Below are positions 1 through 7,863 of a stretch of 64,000 nucleotides of DNA, piece by piece. The position numbers and the translations under genes are program-made. The DNA is taken from NCBI GenBank assembly GCA_030145845.1, contig JAIXHJ010000001.1, forward strand, positions 496,001-560,000, read 5' to 3'. Within the stretch, counting starts at the first letter, position 1. Each line of letters starts with the position of its first letter. The DNA is from Pseudomonadota bacterium. Its GTDB lineage: Bacteria > Pseudomonadota > Gammaproteobacteria > Pseudomonadales > Oceanobacteraceae. The notes under the pieces are model-generated. The model made no database searches and was not told where the DNA came from. It saw nothing but the letters and a program-made list of their open reading frames with translations.

Positions 1-2
1 CG

Positions 3-938
3 CAGCTGGAACGCTTCAATAATCCGCAGCGGATTGCTGAATGGCTGACACCGTGGCTGGCCGCACAACCGCCCGTGCACGGCTGGCAGTCTGGCGTACC
101 GTCAACGGCTGAGGCGGATGCTGACATAAGCCGCACGCTGCAGGCGTTACTGGATAATGCGGATTTTAATGACCGCGCCGGGCAGCTGCGGGAATTAATC
201 GCCATGCACAATCATCTGCAACAGCAGCGCGGGCATCTGGATCTCTGGGATCGGCTGCTGCAGCAGCGCCGGCAGTATCTGACGACGCTCGCCGGCCAGC
301 AGACATTTGACCGGCTGTTGCAGCGTCAGCAGCAGTTAAGTCAGCAGCTGGGGAATATGCGTCAGGCATTACAGGCCGAAGACAATAAAATTTTTGCTTA
401 TGCTTCGGCGGCCGATCAGCAGAATATTCAGCACCTGCAGGCCATTGTACCGCGCATTAATTATCTGCAGAGCATTAATTCCCCGACCCGGGATCTGGCA
501 GCTTATAAAGAACGCTGGCGACGGATGCGTGGTCTGCAGTTATGGCAGATTTACGAACATAAACCGGCACGGCAGTGGGCGGCGAAATCGACTTACTGGC
601 AGCTGGAAACGGATATATCGGCGCTGGAAGAACAACTGGCGCATACCCGGACGGCACTGAGCTGGGCAGACCGCAGCTGGCAGGGGTTCCCGCGACAGGT
701 TGCAGAGGCCAGAAGCCGCGCAGAGCAACTCAGTCAGCGGCTTGAACGTTTGCAGCAACAGCAGCAGGCTGTTCTGCTGCAACAGGTGCAGACACACCTG
801 ACCTCACTGCAGCAGCGGGTGACGGATTATCTGGCCCAGACCCGTCTGGCGGTTGCGCGCCTGTACGACGATGCCCTGCAGCAGTCATTAATGCAGGAGA
901 ACGTCAGTCAGGCTGATGCAGGAGCGGCGCATGATTAA
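3..938 (+). CDS. Coiled-coil protein of a motor-like operon (5' end outside window)
   Basis: The reading frame is open from the left edge of the window, so the N-terminus and true start lie upstream. The visible 311 residues are rich in Gln, Leu and Arg and look largely alpha-helical. Long heptad-like stretches suggest coiled coil or TPR-like helical hairpins. I see no catalytic motif, no membrane segment and no signal peptide in the visible part. The stop overlaps the next gene by 8 nt, so it is co-translated with the large TPR lipoprotein and belongs to the same envelope-complex operon. The product family is not recognised. A periplasmic or cytoplasmic scaffold role is inference from its neighbours only. 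Confidence 0.7.
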   Translation, partial: QLERFNNPQRIAEWLTPWLAAQPPVHGWQSGVPSTAEADADISRTLQALLDNADFNDRAGQLRELIAMHNHLQQQRGHLDLWDRLLQQRRQYLTTLAGQQTFDRLLQRQQQLSQQLGNMRQALQAEDNKIFAYASAADQQNIQHLQAIVPRINYLQSINSPTRDLAAYKERWRRMRGLQLWQIYEHKPARQWAAKSTYWQLETDISALEEQLAHTRTALSWADRSWQGFPRQVAEARSRAEQLSQRLERLQQQQQAVLLQQVQTHLTSLQQRVTDYLAQTRLAVARLYDDALQQSLMQENVSQADAGAAHD

Positions 939-3765
939 AGTATTGCCGCTGCTGTTGTTCAGTCTGCTGCTGTCTGCCTGCTCAGTGTGGGACCTGCGTT
1001 CAGAGCCGGAGAAAACACTGGCGGATATTCCGCAATATAAAGTCCGGCTGCTGAGTAACGAGCCCCTGCACACCAGCCACGACGATGTCATGGAGCATTA
1101 CCGTCGTTATCTGCAGGTCGCGGACGATACGGAAATGCGTATCCGTGTGGCTCACCGGATGGCAAATCTGACCCTGCAGGCCGAAGAGCAGGCGCTGGCA
1201 TGGCAGGCGGAAAACCGGCCGCCGGAAGAAACGGACAGCGCGGGCGTGGTCAGTACTGCAGAGCGTTCCCTGGCAGTGGGTGCTGTCCGTGATTATGAAC
1301 GCCTGCTGGCTGCCTATCCTGACCGCAGTGATAACGACGCTCTGTTGTACCAGCTTGCCCGGGCCTACCGGCTGGCAGGGCGGACGTCTGCGGCGATTGT
1401 GACGCTGCAGCAACTGGTCAGACAATACCCGCGCTCCGTTTATTACCTGGAAAGTGAATTCAGGCTTGGTCAACTGCTGTATGAACGTGCTGATTATCAG
1501 CAGGCAGCCGGGGCTTATCAGCGTTTGCGGGATTACGGCGCAGAAAATAATCAGTATTACACCAGTGCCGGTTATCTGCTTGGCTGGAGCATATTCAAAC
1601 AGGGTGACACGGAAGCCAGTCTGCTGAGTTTTTCCGCCTTACTGGATGAAGAATACCCGGATGAAACGGCACTGCAGGCGGCCAGTGGCAGCCGGCTGGA
1701 TATGCTCAACGATATTCTGCGGATTATGGCAGTGATGTTTGATGACCTTGGCGACTGGAATCAGATTGCCCGCTTTTACGATGAACACGGGCCGCGCCAT
1801 TTTGAATATCTGATTTACGATCGTCTGGCGACGCTGTATTACGATAAACATTACTATAAAAGCGGTGCTTCAACCCTGCGTGCCTTTGTCCTGCGTTACC
1901 CGGACAGTGAGCGTGCGCCGGTTTATTATCAGCGTCTGATCGAGGGCTATCAGCAGGCCCGCTATCCGGCCCTGACACGCAAACATAAAACCCTGTTTGC
2001 ACAGCGTTTCGGTGTCGGCAGCGATTACTGGAACCAGCATGGTCAGGTGGTGCGCGGGCAGCTCAGTGTGCCACTGCAGGCGTATCTGTGGGATCTTGCC
2101 GGCTTCTGGCATGCTTGGGGACAGAGTGCGCAGGCGGCCGCCGATAAAAACGAACGTCTGCTGCAGGCCGTTCACTGGTACGGCGAATATATCCGCAGCT
2201 TCCCGCATGCAGACGATACAGTGAAAGCGCATTTCCTGTTGGCCGAAGCCGCGTTCAGTATCGGCGATTACCGCCTGGCGGCACAGCATTATGAAATTGT
2301 TGCTTATCAGTATCCGCGCACTGAACAGGCTGCGGAGGCTGGTTATGCGGCGCTGCTGGCCTATCAGCGCTACCGTCCGGCGGCGGATGAAAAAATGCTC
2401 TGGCATCAGGCAACCGCGGCCAGCGCGATGCGCTTTGTGCAGGAATTTCCGCAGGACAAACGGCGCGGTACCGTGCTGGTTAACAGCGCCGAAATGCTGC
2501 TCGCCGATCATTATTACCGCCAGGCGCTGACCAGCGCGCGTTCAGCTCAGAGCATGAAAGATTCCCTGGCAGAGCGTTACCGCTATGGTGCGGCGCTGGT
2601 GCAGGGGCATGCTGCGTTTGAACTGGGTTATTTTGCCGAAGCGGAACAGGCGTTGTTTGCTGCTCAGCAATACCGTGACAGCGGTGTGCAGAACAGACGC
2701 CAGCTGCGGGAAAAAGTGGCTGCCAGTATTTATAAGCAGGGGGAATCAGCCCGTGCTGCGGGTGATGTCAGCTCAGCCGTAGCCCACTGGCGCCGCATTG
2801 CACAGGTGATACCGGAAAGCGATACGCGGATTATTGCTGAATACGATGCTGCAGCCCTGCTGATGAGTGTGCAGGATTATGACCAGGCCATTGACGTGCT
2901 GCTGGCTTTCCGTCGCCAGTATCCGCAGCATCGTCTGACGGAGGATATTCCGTCGAAACTGATTGTGGCTTACGAAGCGCAGGGCGAATGGCGGAAAGCC
3001 GCGTTTGAATTGCAGCGTATCTGGAAAAACAGCCGCGACCGGAATCAGCAGCGTATCGCCTGTTTTCAGGCGGCCGAATATTTTGCCAAAGCCGGCGATA
3101 CGGATAATGCCGTGGTGATGTATAAGCGCTATGGCCATTCCTATCCACGTCCGTTTGATGCGGCGGTGGAAGCGAATTACCGCCTCAGCCAGATATATAA
3201 GGGGCAGGAGGAAGAAGAAAAACGCCGTTACTGGCTGGATAAAATGATCACTCTGCATCTGCAGGCCGGTAAGGATCAGACTGACCGTTCACGTTATCTG
3301 GCAGCGGAGGCGGCCTATGAACTCGGAGAGGTTCAGCGCCGGCAATATGAAGCGGTGGCACTGACCCTGCCGCTGGATAAAAGCATTACCCGTAAAAATA
3401 CTCTGCTGCAGAAAGCTCTGCAGCGTTACACCCAGGCAGTTCAGATCGGGGTGCTGGAATATACCACTTCAGCCACTTACCGCATCGGTGAACTGTATCA
3501 CCAGCTGGCCAGTGGGCTGATGAATTCCCCCCGTCCTGACGGGCTGGATGACGTGGAAGCTGAAGAGTATCAGTTCCTGCTGGAAGATCAGGCGTTCCCG
3601 CTCGAAGAAGCGGCGATTCAGGTGCATCAGAAAAATACCGGGCGTACTTATGATGGCCTGTATGACGGCTGGATCCGCAGGAGTTACCGTGCGCTGGCCG
3701 AACTGATGCCGGGACAATACGACAAACAGGAAAAGGCACTGACTTATGTCGATCAGATCCGCTGA
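931..3765 (+). CDS. Large TPR outer-membrane lipoprotein (944 aa)
   Basis: I chose the ATG at 931 because GGAG lies 7 nt upstream and the protein then starts MIKVLPLLLF, a lipoprotein signal with lipobox LSAC at residues 14-17. The residue after Cys17 is Ser, which predicts outer-membrane sorting. The rest is a long series of tetratricopeptide-like helical pairs; recurring YQLARAY, YRLGQLLY and LAEAAF-type helices are visible through about residue 850. No enzyme motif is seen. It sits between a coiled-coil gene (8 nt overlap) and a second TPR lipoprotein (20 nt overlap). It is followed by TolQ/ExbD/TonB-type genes, so it probably scaffolds the outer part of a proton-driven envelope complex. 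Large periplasmic or OM TPR proteins are typical of Agl/Glt-type motor loci. Confidence 0.85.
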   Translation: MIKVLPLLLFSLLLSACSVWDLRSEPEKTLADIPQYKVRLLSNEPLHTSHDDVMEHYRRYLQVADDTEMRIRVAHRMANLTLQAEEQALAWQAENRPPEETDSAGVVSTAERSLAVGAVRDYERLLAAYPDRSDNDALLYQLARAYRLAGRTSAAIVTLQQLVRQYPRSVYYLESEFRLGQLLYERADYQQAAGAYQRLRDYGAENNQYYTSAGYLLGWSIFKQGDTEASLLSFSALLDEEYPDETALQAASGSRLDMLNDILRIMAVMFDDLGDWNQIARFYDEHGPRHFEYLIYDRLATLYYDKHYYKSGASTLRAFVLRYPDSERAPVYYQRLIEGYQQARYPALTRKHKTLFAQRFGVGSDYWNQHGQVVRGQLSVPLQAYLWDLAGFWHAWGQSAQAAADKNERLLQAVHWYGEYIRSFPHADDTVKAHFLLAEAAFSIGDYRLAAQHYEIVAYQYPRTEQAAEAGYAALLAYQRYRPAADEKMLWHQATAASAMRFVQEFPQDKRRGTVLVNSAEMLLADHYYRQALTSARSAQSMKDSLAERYRYGAALVQGHAAFELGYFAEAEQALFAAQQYRDSGVQNRRQLREKVAASIYKQGESARAAGDVSSAVAHWRRIAQVIPESDTRIIAEYDAAALLMSVQDYDQAIDVLLAFRRQYPQHRLTEDIPSKLIVAYEAQGEWRKAAFELQRIWKNSRDRNQQRIACFQAAEYFAKAGDTDNAVVMYKRYGHSYPRPFDAAVEANYRLSQIYKGQEEEEKRRYWLDKMITLHLQAGKDQTDRSRYLAAEAAYELGEVQRRQYEAVALTLPLDKSITRKNTLLQKALQRYTQAVQIGVLEYTTSATYRIGELYHQLASGLMNSPRPDGLDDVEAEEYQFLLEDQAFPLEEAAIQVHQKNTGRTYDGLYDGWIRRSYRALAELMPGQYDKQEKALTYVDQIR

Positions 3766-4366
3766 AAAAATCAGCCGTGCCGGCCTGCTGCTGGGGCTGT
3801 TGCTGTTGTCCGGTTGCTCTGTGTTACCTGCGACAGCGCCGCTAGCCACGACGGAAACGGCAGATCAGCCACTGGCAGCAGAGCTGACAGAGGCCTACCA
3901 CACAGGAGTGCAACTGCTGCAGGGAGATGATGAACAGGCGCTGAATTATTGGCAGCAACTTGCGGACAGCTGGCCGCAGTATCCCGGCGTCTGGACGAAT
4001 CTGGCGATTGCGCGTTATCGCAGTCAGGATTTCAGTGGCAGTCTGGAGAGTGCCGGTCAGGCGCTGGCGATCGACAGCGGATTCTGTCCGGCATTTAAAA
4101 TCCGCGGGCTGGCAGCGAGGGAAACGGGAGAATTTTCTCTGGCGGAACAGAGCTATCTGCAGGCACTGAGCTGTGATCCGGCCGATGCTGATGTGCATTA
4201 TAACCTTGGCATCCTGTACGACCTGTATCTGCACGATCTGCAGCAAGCCCTGCAGCAGTATCAGGCGGTACAGCAGATGCAGACAGAAAAAGATGAGACG
4301 CTGGCGATGTGGATTGAAGATCTGCAGCGCCGTTCTGCTGCCCAGCTGGCCGGAGAAGGATCATGA
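3746..4366 (+). CDS. Small TPR lipoprotein (206 aa)
   Basis: The signal sequence ends in lipobox LSGC at residues 21-24, followed by Ser, so an outer-membrane lipoprotein is expected. About four TPR-type helical pairs follow. The clearest (residues about 110-185) contain the ALAIDSGF, EQSYLQALSCDP and VHYNLGILYDL patterns that match the TPR consensus. AAGG-like Shine-Dalgarno bases precede the ATG, which lies inside the 3' end of the larger TPR gene. The next gene overlaps by 4 nt. In Myxococcus the gliding motor has a small OM TPR lipoprotein (AglT/GltE); this could be a functional equivalent, but that is inference from architecture and operon position. It has no resemblance to Pal or CpoB beyond the TPRs. 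Confidence 0.8.
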   Translation: MSIRSAEKISRAGLLLGLLLLSGCSVLPATAPLATTETADQPLAAELTEAYHTGVQLLQGDDEQALNYWQQLADSWPQYPGVWTNLAIARYRSQDFSGSLESAGQALAIDSGFCPAFKIRGLAARETGEFSLAEQSYLQALSCDPADADVHYNLGILYDLYLHDLQQALQQYQAVQQMQTEKDETLAMWIEDLQRRSAAQLAGEGS

Positions 4367-4668
4367 AATATTTTATGCTGCTGTTTTTCTGTTTTATGAC
4401 CGGCGCACAGGCCGCAGACGTTGTGCGGCTGGAAGGTATTTCAATCCAGGGAAACAGCGAAGAGCCCGGGGTGATGTATATCATGCCGTGGCAGGCTCCA
4501 CCGGGAACCGGCCGGCTGTATCAGCCGGTACGCAGTTACCGCGACCAGTGGCTGACAGAAATCAGCCGCGACAGTTTTCAGCGGGAAATCCGCTATGCGG
4601 AGCGCTACGCCCGCAAACCGGACGTAACTGGCCAGCAGGCTGTGACGGACGGCGACAGTAACCAATAA
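4363..4668 (+). CDS. Small exported protein of unknown function (101 aa)
   Basis: A clear signal peptide (hydrophobic residues 4-13, cleavage expected after AQA at residues 15-17) leads into a mature domain of only about 84 residues. The mature N-terminal half contains the block EGISIQGNSEEPGVMYIMPW, which looks like the conserved core; the tail is charged and polar. There are no cysteines in the mature part and no second membrane segment. It overlaps the TPR lipoprotein gene by 4 nt and precedes the TolQ-type gene by 34 nt. Its place inside the motor operon suggests a dedicated periplasmic subunit. I do not recognise a named family. Confidence 0.75.
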   Translation: MKYFMLLFFCFMTGAQAADVVRLEGISIQGNSEEPGVMYIMPWQAPPGTGRLYQPVRSYRDQWLTEISRDSFQREIRYAERYARKPDVTGQQAVTDGDSNQ

Positions 4669-4702
4669 TCAAGAACCGAACGGCTGAATCAGGGGAAGTA
4701 TC

Positions 4703-5347
4703 ATGGAGTCTATTGTACGTTTCTTTCAGGAAGGTGGTGCCTTTATGTACCCGATCGCGATTGTCATGGCGATCGGTCTGGCGATTGCCATCGAACGCTT
4801 TCTTTTTCTGCTGAAGGAAAAATCCGGCAACCGCCGTGCTTTTGAAGATATGCTGCCGATGCTGCAGAAAAAAGATCTGCGCGGAGCGCTGACTTATGCC
4901 GGTAATTCAGGCACTAAAATCGGTAATATTTTTGCTGCGGCCATTGCCCGTATTCCTGGCAGTCAGCGCCGTGAGGAAATCGAATACGCGCTGGAAGAGG
5001 GGCTGATGGAAGCCATTCCGCAGCTGGAAAAACGTACTCAGTATGTCGCCACTCTGGCAAATATTGCCACGCTGATGGGACTGCTGGGCACCATTATGGG
5101 TCTGATTGCAGCCTTTACTGCAGTGGCCAATGCAGCCCCGGCAGAAAAAGCCGCACTCCTGTCACAGAGTATTTCGGTGGCGATGAACACCACAGCCTTT
5201 GGTCTGATGGCGGCCATTCCGTTGATTCTGCTGCACAGTTATCTGCAGACCAAAACCAATGAAATCGTCGACAGCATTGAAATGGCCGGCGTGAAATTTC
5301 TCAATATTATTACCGAACGTAAACCAGGTCAGAACGCCGGCAACTGA
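4703..5347 (+). CDS. MotA/TolQ/ExbB-type proton channel subunit
   Basis: At 214 aa the protein has the TolQ/ExbB layout. TM1 lies near residues 13-34, followed by a long cytoplasmic loop. TM2 (ATLMGLLGTIMGLIAAF, about residues 118-140) and TM3 (VAMNTTAFGLMAAIPLILL, about residues 155-180) follow. The Thr/Gly-rich TM2 and the NTTAFGL of TM3 are the family's pore-lining signatures. A GGGGAAG ribosome binding site precedes the ATG. Family members assemble as pentamers around an ExbD/TolR dimer and couple proton flow to work in the envelope. Here two ExbD-like genes and a TonB/AgmX-like gene follow at once. The dedicated TPR partners make this neither the Tol-Pal nor a siderophore Ton operon; it is closest in layout to AglR. 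Confidence 0.9.
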   Translation: MESIVRFFQEGGAFMYPIAIVMAIGLAIAIERFLFLLKEKSGNRRAFEDMLPMLQKKDLRGALTYAGNSGTKIGNIFAAAIARIPGSQRREEIEYALEEGLMEAIPQLEKRTQYVATLANIATLMGLLGTIMGLIAAFTAVANAAPAEKAALLSQSISVAMNTTAFGLMAAIPLILLHSYLQTKTNEIVDSIEMAGVKFLNIITERKPGQNAGN

Positions 5348-5358
5348 GATGTAATTCC

Positions 5359-5862
5359 ATGAGACGCCAAAAACGATTCCAACAGGAGGCGGAACTCAAC
5401 GTTACATCCTTTATGAATCTTATGATTGTGCTGGTACCGGTACTGCTGATGAATATGGTTTTTTCTCAGCTGGCGGTGCTCGATCTTAAGTTGCCATTGG
5501 GGGATCAGCCGGGGGCTGTGAATCCTGAGGATGTATCGCTGGCCGTGGTGGTGCGTGACAGCGGGTTTGAAATTACCCGTACACTGAATGATAACGCTGA
5601 ATCCATCGCTGTTCTGCCGAAAATAAACGACCGTTTTGATTATCAGGGGCTGTCGCAGTCACTGCAGGATATCAAGAAAAATCCTGGTTTCGGGCAGCGC
5701 ACGGATATCAGTCTGTTGTCGGCACCGGATATTGATTATCAGACGCTGATTCATGTGATGGATACGGTGCGTATTTATCCGGCAGTGGTGGCTGCCAGTC
5801 TGGTGGATGCCACGCTGTTTCCCGATATTTCGCTGGGCGATGCACCGGAGGTGACACCATGA
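5359..5862 (+). CDS. ExbD/TolR-family protein 1, transmembrane Asp replaced by Asn
   Basis: The 167-residue protein has a short basic cytoplasmic N-terminus, one TM segment (about residues 16-36) and a periplasmic domain with the ExbD fold pattern, ending in a typical TLIHVMDTVR helix. Aligned with the next gene, LNVTSFMNLMIVLVP matches LNLTALMDIFTILVF. The residue expected to be the proton-carrying Asp is Asn20 here. This ExbD copy may therefore not carry protons itself and could play a structural role in a heterodimer with the second copy. It lies 11 nt after the channel gene and overlaps the next gene by 4 nt. ExbD pairs also occur in the Myxococcus AglQ/AglS motor. Confidence 0.9.
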   Translation: MRRQKRFQQEAELNVTSFMNLMIVLVPVLLMNMVFSQLAVLDLKLPLGDQPGAVNPEDVSLAVVVRDSGFEITRTLNDNAESIAVLPKINDRFDYQGLSQSLQDIKKNPGFGQRTDISLLSAPDIDYQTLIHVMDTVRIYPAVVAASLVDATLFPDISLGDAPEVTP

Positions 5863-6365
5863 AAAATATGTCACGCCGTGCACGGCGCATGCAGCGTAAT
5901 CATAAACGCAACAAAGCCGCCGGCGGCCTCAATCTGACGGCACTGATGGATATTTTTACCATCCTGGTGTTTTTTCTGATGGTTAATCAGTCAGAGGTTC
6001 AGGTGCAGAACAGCCCGGCGGTGGAGCTGCCGGTATCGGTGGCAGAAAATCAGCCGGCGGAAAATATCACGGTGATGATCACCCGGGATGACATTCTGGT
6101 GCAGGGGCGTCCGGTGGTTACGACCAGCCGGGCACGGGAGGCCGGTGATGAAATCGCTGCGCTGAAAAAGGAACTGGAATATCTGGCCAGCCGTTCGCCG
6201 CTGCCGGCGGAATGGCGGCAACAGGGTCGCCCGGTGACGATTATGGGTGACAGGCATGTGCCATACAGTTTGCTGAAAAAGGTAATGAATACCTGTGCCA
6301 GGGCGGAATTCAATAATATTTCCCTCGCTGTTAATCAGCAGCAGGCGGATCAGGGAGGGGCATAA
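5859..6365 (+). CDS. ExbD/TolR-family protein 2, with intact transmembrane Asp
   Basis: The 168-residue ExbD-like protein has a strongly basic N-terminal 20 residues. A TM segment (about residues 27-45) carries the conserved Asp31 in LTALMDIFTILVFFLMV, and a periplasmic domain follows. Asp31 corresponds to the residue that is protonated in ExbD and TolR. It overlaps the preceding ExbD gene by 4 nt and shares a TAATG stop/start junction with the TonB-like gene. Together with the channel subunit and the Asn-bearing paralogue it should form the inner-membrane proton motor of this operon. Confidence 0.9.
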   Translation: MKNMSRRARRMQRNHKRNKAAGGLNLTALMDIFTILVFFLMVNQSEVQVQNSPAVELPVSVAENQPAENITVMITRDDILVQGRPVVTTSRAREAGDEIAALKKELEYLASRSPLPAEWRQQGRPVTIMGDRHVPYSLLKKVMNTCARAEFNNISLAVNQQQADQGGA

Positions 6366-7330
6366 TGGCGAGCATTTATCATGCGCCCCAGCTGCCCTGG
6401 AGCGATGCAGACGACCGCCGTCTTTTCTGGCCATTACTGACGGGGCTGTTGCTTCTGGTGGTCATCGCTGGTGTGGTTATTCCGGCCGTTGATCTGCCGC
6501 AGCGTGACCGCCAGGATCTGGAACGTCTGCCACCGCAGCTGGCGAGGGTGATTGAACGGAAAAAACTGCAGCAGCCCAAACCTCTGCCGGTGCCGGAAAA
6601 ACAGCCGCCGCCGGAAACCAAGGTGATGGAAGCGGAACCTGTGGTGGAAAAACCCAAACCGCTACCAGTGCCAAAAGAGCAGCCGAAGCCGCAGCCAAAA
6701 CCGGTACAGAAGCCGGTAACTGAGGCGACGCCTGAACAGCGCCAGCAGGCAAAGGAAACGGCCAGAAAAGCGTTCGGTAATGAGGCGCTGCAGGCGCTCA
6801 GCCAGATCCGCAGTGATGTACCGCTGGCGGCGCTGGGCACCTCAGGTCAGGGGCTGAATAATGCCGGCAGTGCGGCGACCAGTGTCGGCTCCGTGGTTGA
6901 CCGTGCTGCCGCCGGGCGCAGTTCCGGCGGGGTTGATGACTCGACTCTGACCCGTGCGACGGCGGGCGAACAGCTGGCGGAACGTCAGCTGACTGAGGTT
7001 GCGGTGACGGAAGAGCAGGAACAGGCGACAGCGGCGGCGTCGACCCGTTCTCAGGAAGAACTGCGGCTGGTATTTGAGCAATACAAGGTGCAGTTTGACC
7101 GCATTTACCGTGGCGCCCTGCGCAAGAATCCGACCTTGTCCGGTTCGGTCACGCTGCGGCTGGATGTGCAGCCGGATGGTACAGTATCGCAGTGTACTGT
7201 GCTGACGAGTGAACTGAACGATGCCCGCCTGCATAAACGGCTGGAGTCGAAATGCCGGCAGATGACGTTCGCCAGCCGGCCTGGTGTGGATCTGACGGTG
7301 GTGGAATTCCCGATCCGTTTTATGCCCTGA
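6365..7330 (+). CDS. TonB/AgmX-like energy-transducing protein
   Basis: The 321-residue protein has a short cytoplasmic N-terminus and one TM helix (PLLTGLLLLVVIAGVVIP, about residues 22-42). A proline/lysine/glutamate-rich spacer follows (about residues 70-130, KPLPVPEKQPPP-type repeats) and then a low-complexity linker. The C-terminal domain (about residues 230-321) reads FEQYKVQFDRIYRGALRKNP, then GSVTLRLDVQPDGTVSQCTV, and ends FPIRFMP. That end is characteristic of the AgmX/PglI C-terminal family, a TonB-like domain first noted in Myxococcus gliding proteins. Its likely role is to link the inner-membrane motor to the TPR lipoproteins across the periplasm. It is the last gene before a strong terminator. 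Confidence 0.85.
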   Translation: MASIYHAPQLPWSDADDRRLFWPLLTGLLLLVVIAGVVIPAVDLPQRDRQDLERLPPQLARVIERKKLQQPKPLPVPEKQPPPETKVMEAEPVVEKPKPLPVPKEQPKPQPKPVQKPVTEATPEQRQQAKETARKAFGNEALQALSQIRSDVPLAALGTSGQGLNNAGSAATSVGSVVDRAAAGRSSGGVDDSTLTRATAGEQLAERQLTEVAVTEEQEQATAAASTRSQEELRLVFEQYKVQFDRIYRGALRKNPTLSGSVTLRLDVQPDGTVSQCTVLTSELNDARLHKRLESKCRQMTFASRPGVDLTVVEFPIRFMP

Positions 7331-7338
7331 CAGACAAT

Positions 7339-7366
7339 GGAAAAAGGCCGCACAGCGGCCTTTTCC
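7339..7366. terminator. Bidirectional intrinsic terminator
   Basis: GGAAAAAGGCCG and CGGCCTTTTCC form a stem around a short CACAG loop. The A-rich left arm and T-rich right arm let it work in both directions. It separates the motor operon from the convergent MaoC gene, which ends 2 nt beyond it. Confidence 0.8.
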
Positions 7367-7367
7367 G

Positions 7368-7844
7368 TCAGTGGTTGACGGTGACTTCCGGCAGGTCCGG
7401 GACTTCCACTGTCATTTTACTGTCGGGTGCCATCACGGTTGCTTCGCCATCGGCGACGGTTTTACCGTGCTGATTTTTCACATCACAGGCAATGGTGACG
7501 ATGGATTTGCTGTCGTGTTTGGCGCTTACCGTCAGAATAACCGTCAGGGTGTCACCGATTTTTACCGGCCGGCGGAAGGCAATATTCTGCCCCAGATAAA
7601 CCGTACCCGGACCGGGCAGCTCCATGGCCAGCGCAGCGGAGATGAGAGCACCGGTAAACATGCCGTGTGCAATCTGTCCTTTGAAGCGGGTGGTCGCGGC
7701 ATAATCGGCGTCGAGATGGACGGGGTTCATGTCCCCGGAAACGGCGGCAAACAGCAGCAGGTCCTGGCCGCTGACGGTATGAGTACGTTCGCAGCGGTCA
7801 CCAATGGAAATCTCGTCGTAGGTGCGGTTGCTGATGGTCTTCAT
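7368..7844 (-). CDS. MaoC-like (R)-specific enoyl-CoA hydratase
   Basis: The 158-residue single hotdog-fold protein carries the hydratase-2 motif: SGDMNPVHLDADYA followed by FKGQIAHGM. The Asp and His of this motif form the catalytic dyad. PhaJ-like enzymes hydrate trans-2-enoyl-CoA to (R)-3-hydroxyacyl-CoA, linking beta-oxidation to polyhydroxyalkanoate or other (R)-acyl pathways. I chose the ATG at 7844; a TTG at 7880 would overlap the upstream hydrolase. The gene lies 19 nt after the hydrolase and is probably co-transcribed with it. Lipid context is reinforced by fadD just beyond. A phaC gene is not in view, so a role in PHA synthesis is only a possibility. Confidence 0.85.
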   Translation of the reverse strand: MKTISNRTYDEISIGDRCERTHTVSGQDLLLFAAVSGDMNPVHLDADYAATTRFKGQIAHGMFTGALISAALAMELPGPGTVYLGQNIAFRRPVKIGDTLTVILTVSAKHDSKSIVTIACDVKNQHGKTVADGEATVMAPDSKMTVEVPDLPEVTVNH

Positions 7845-7863
7845 GCTGGGGTGATATTCCTGC

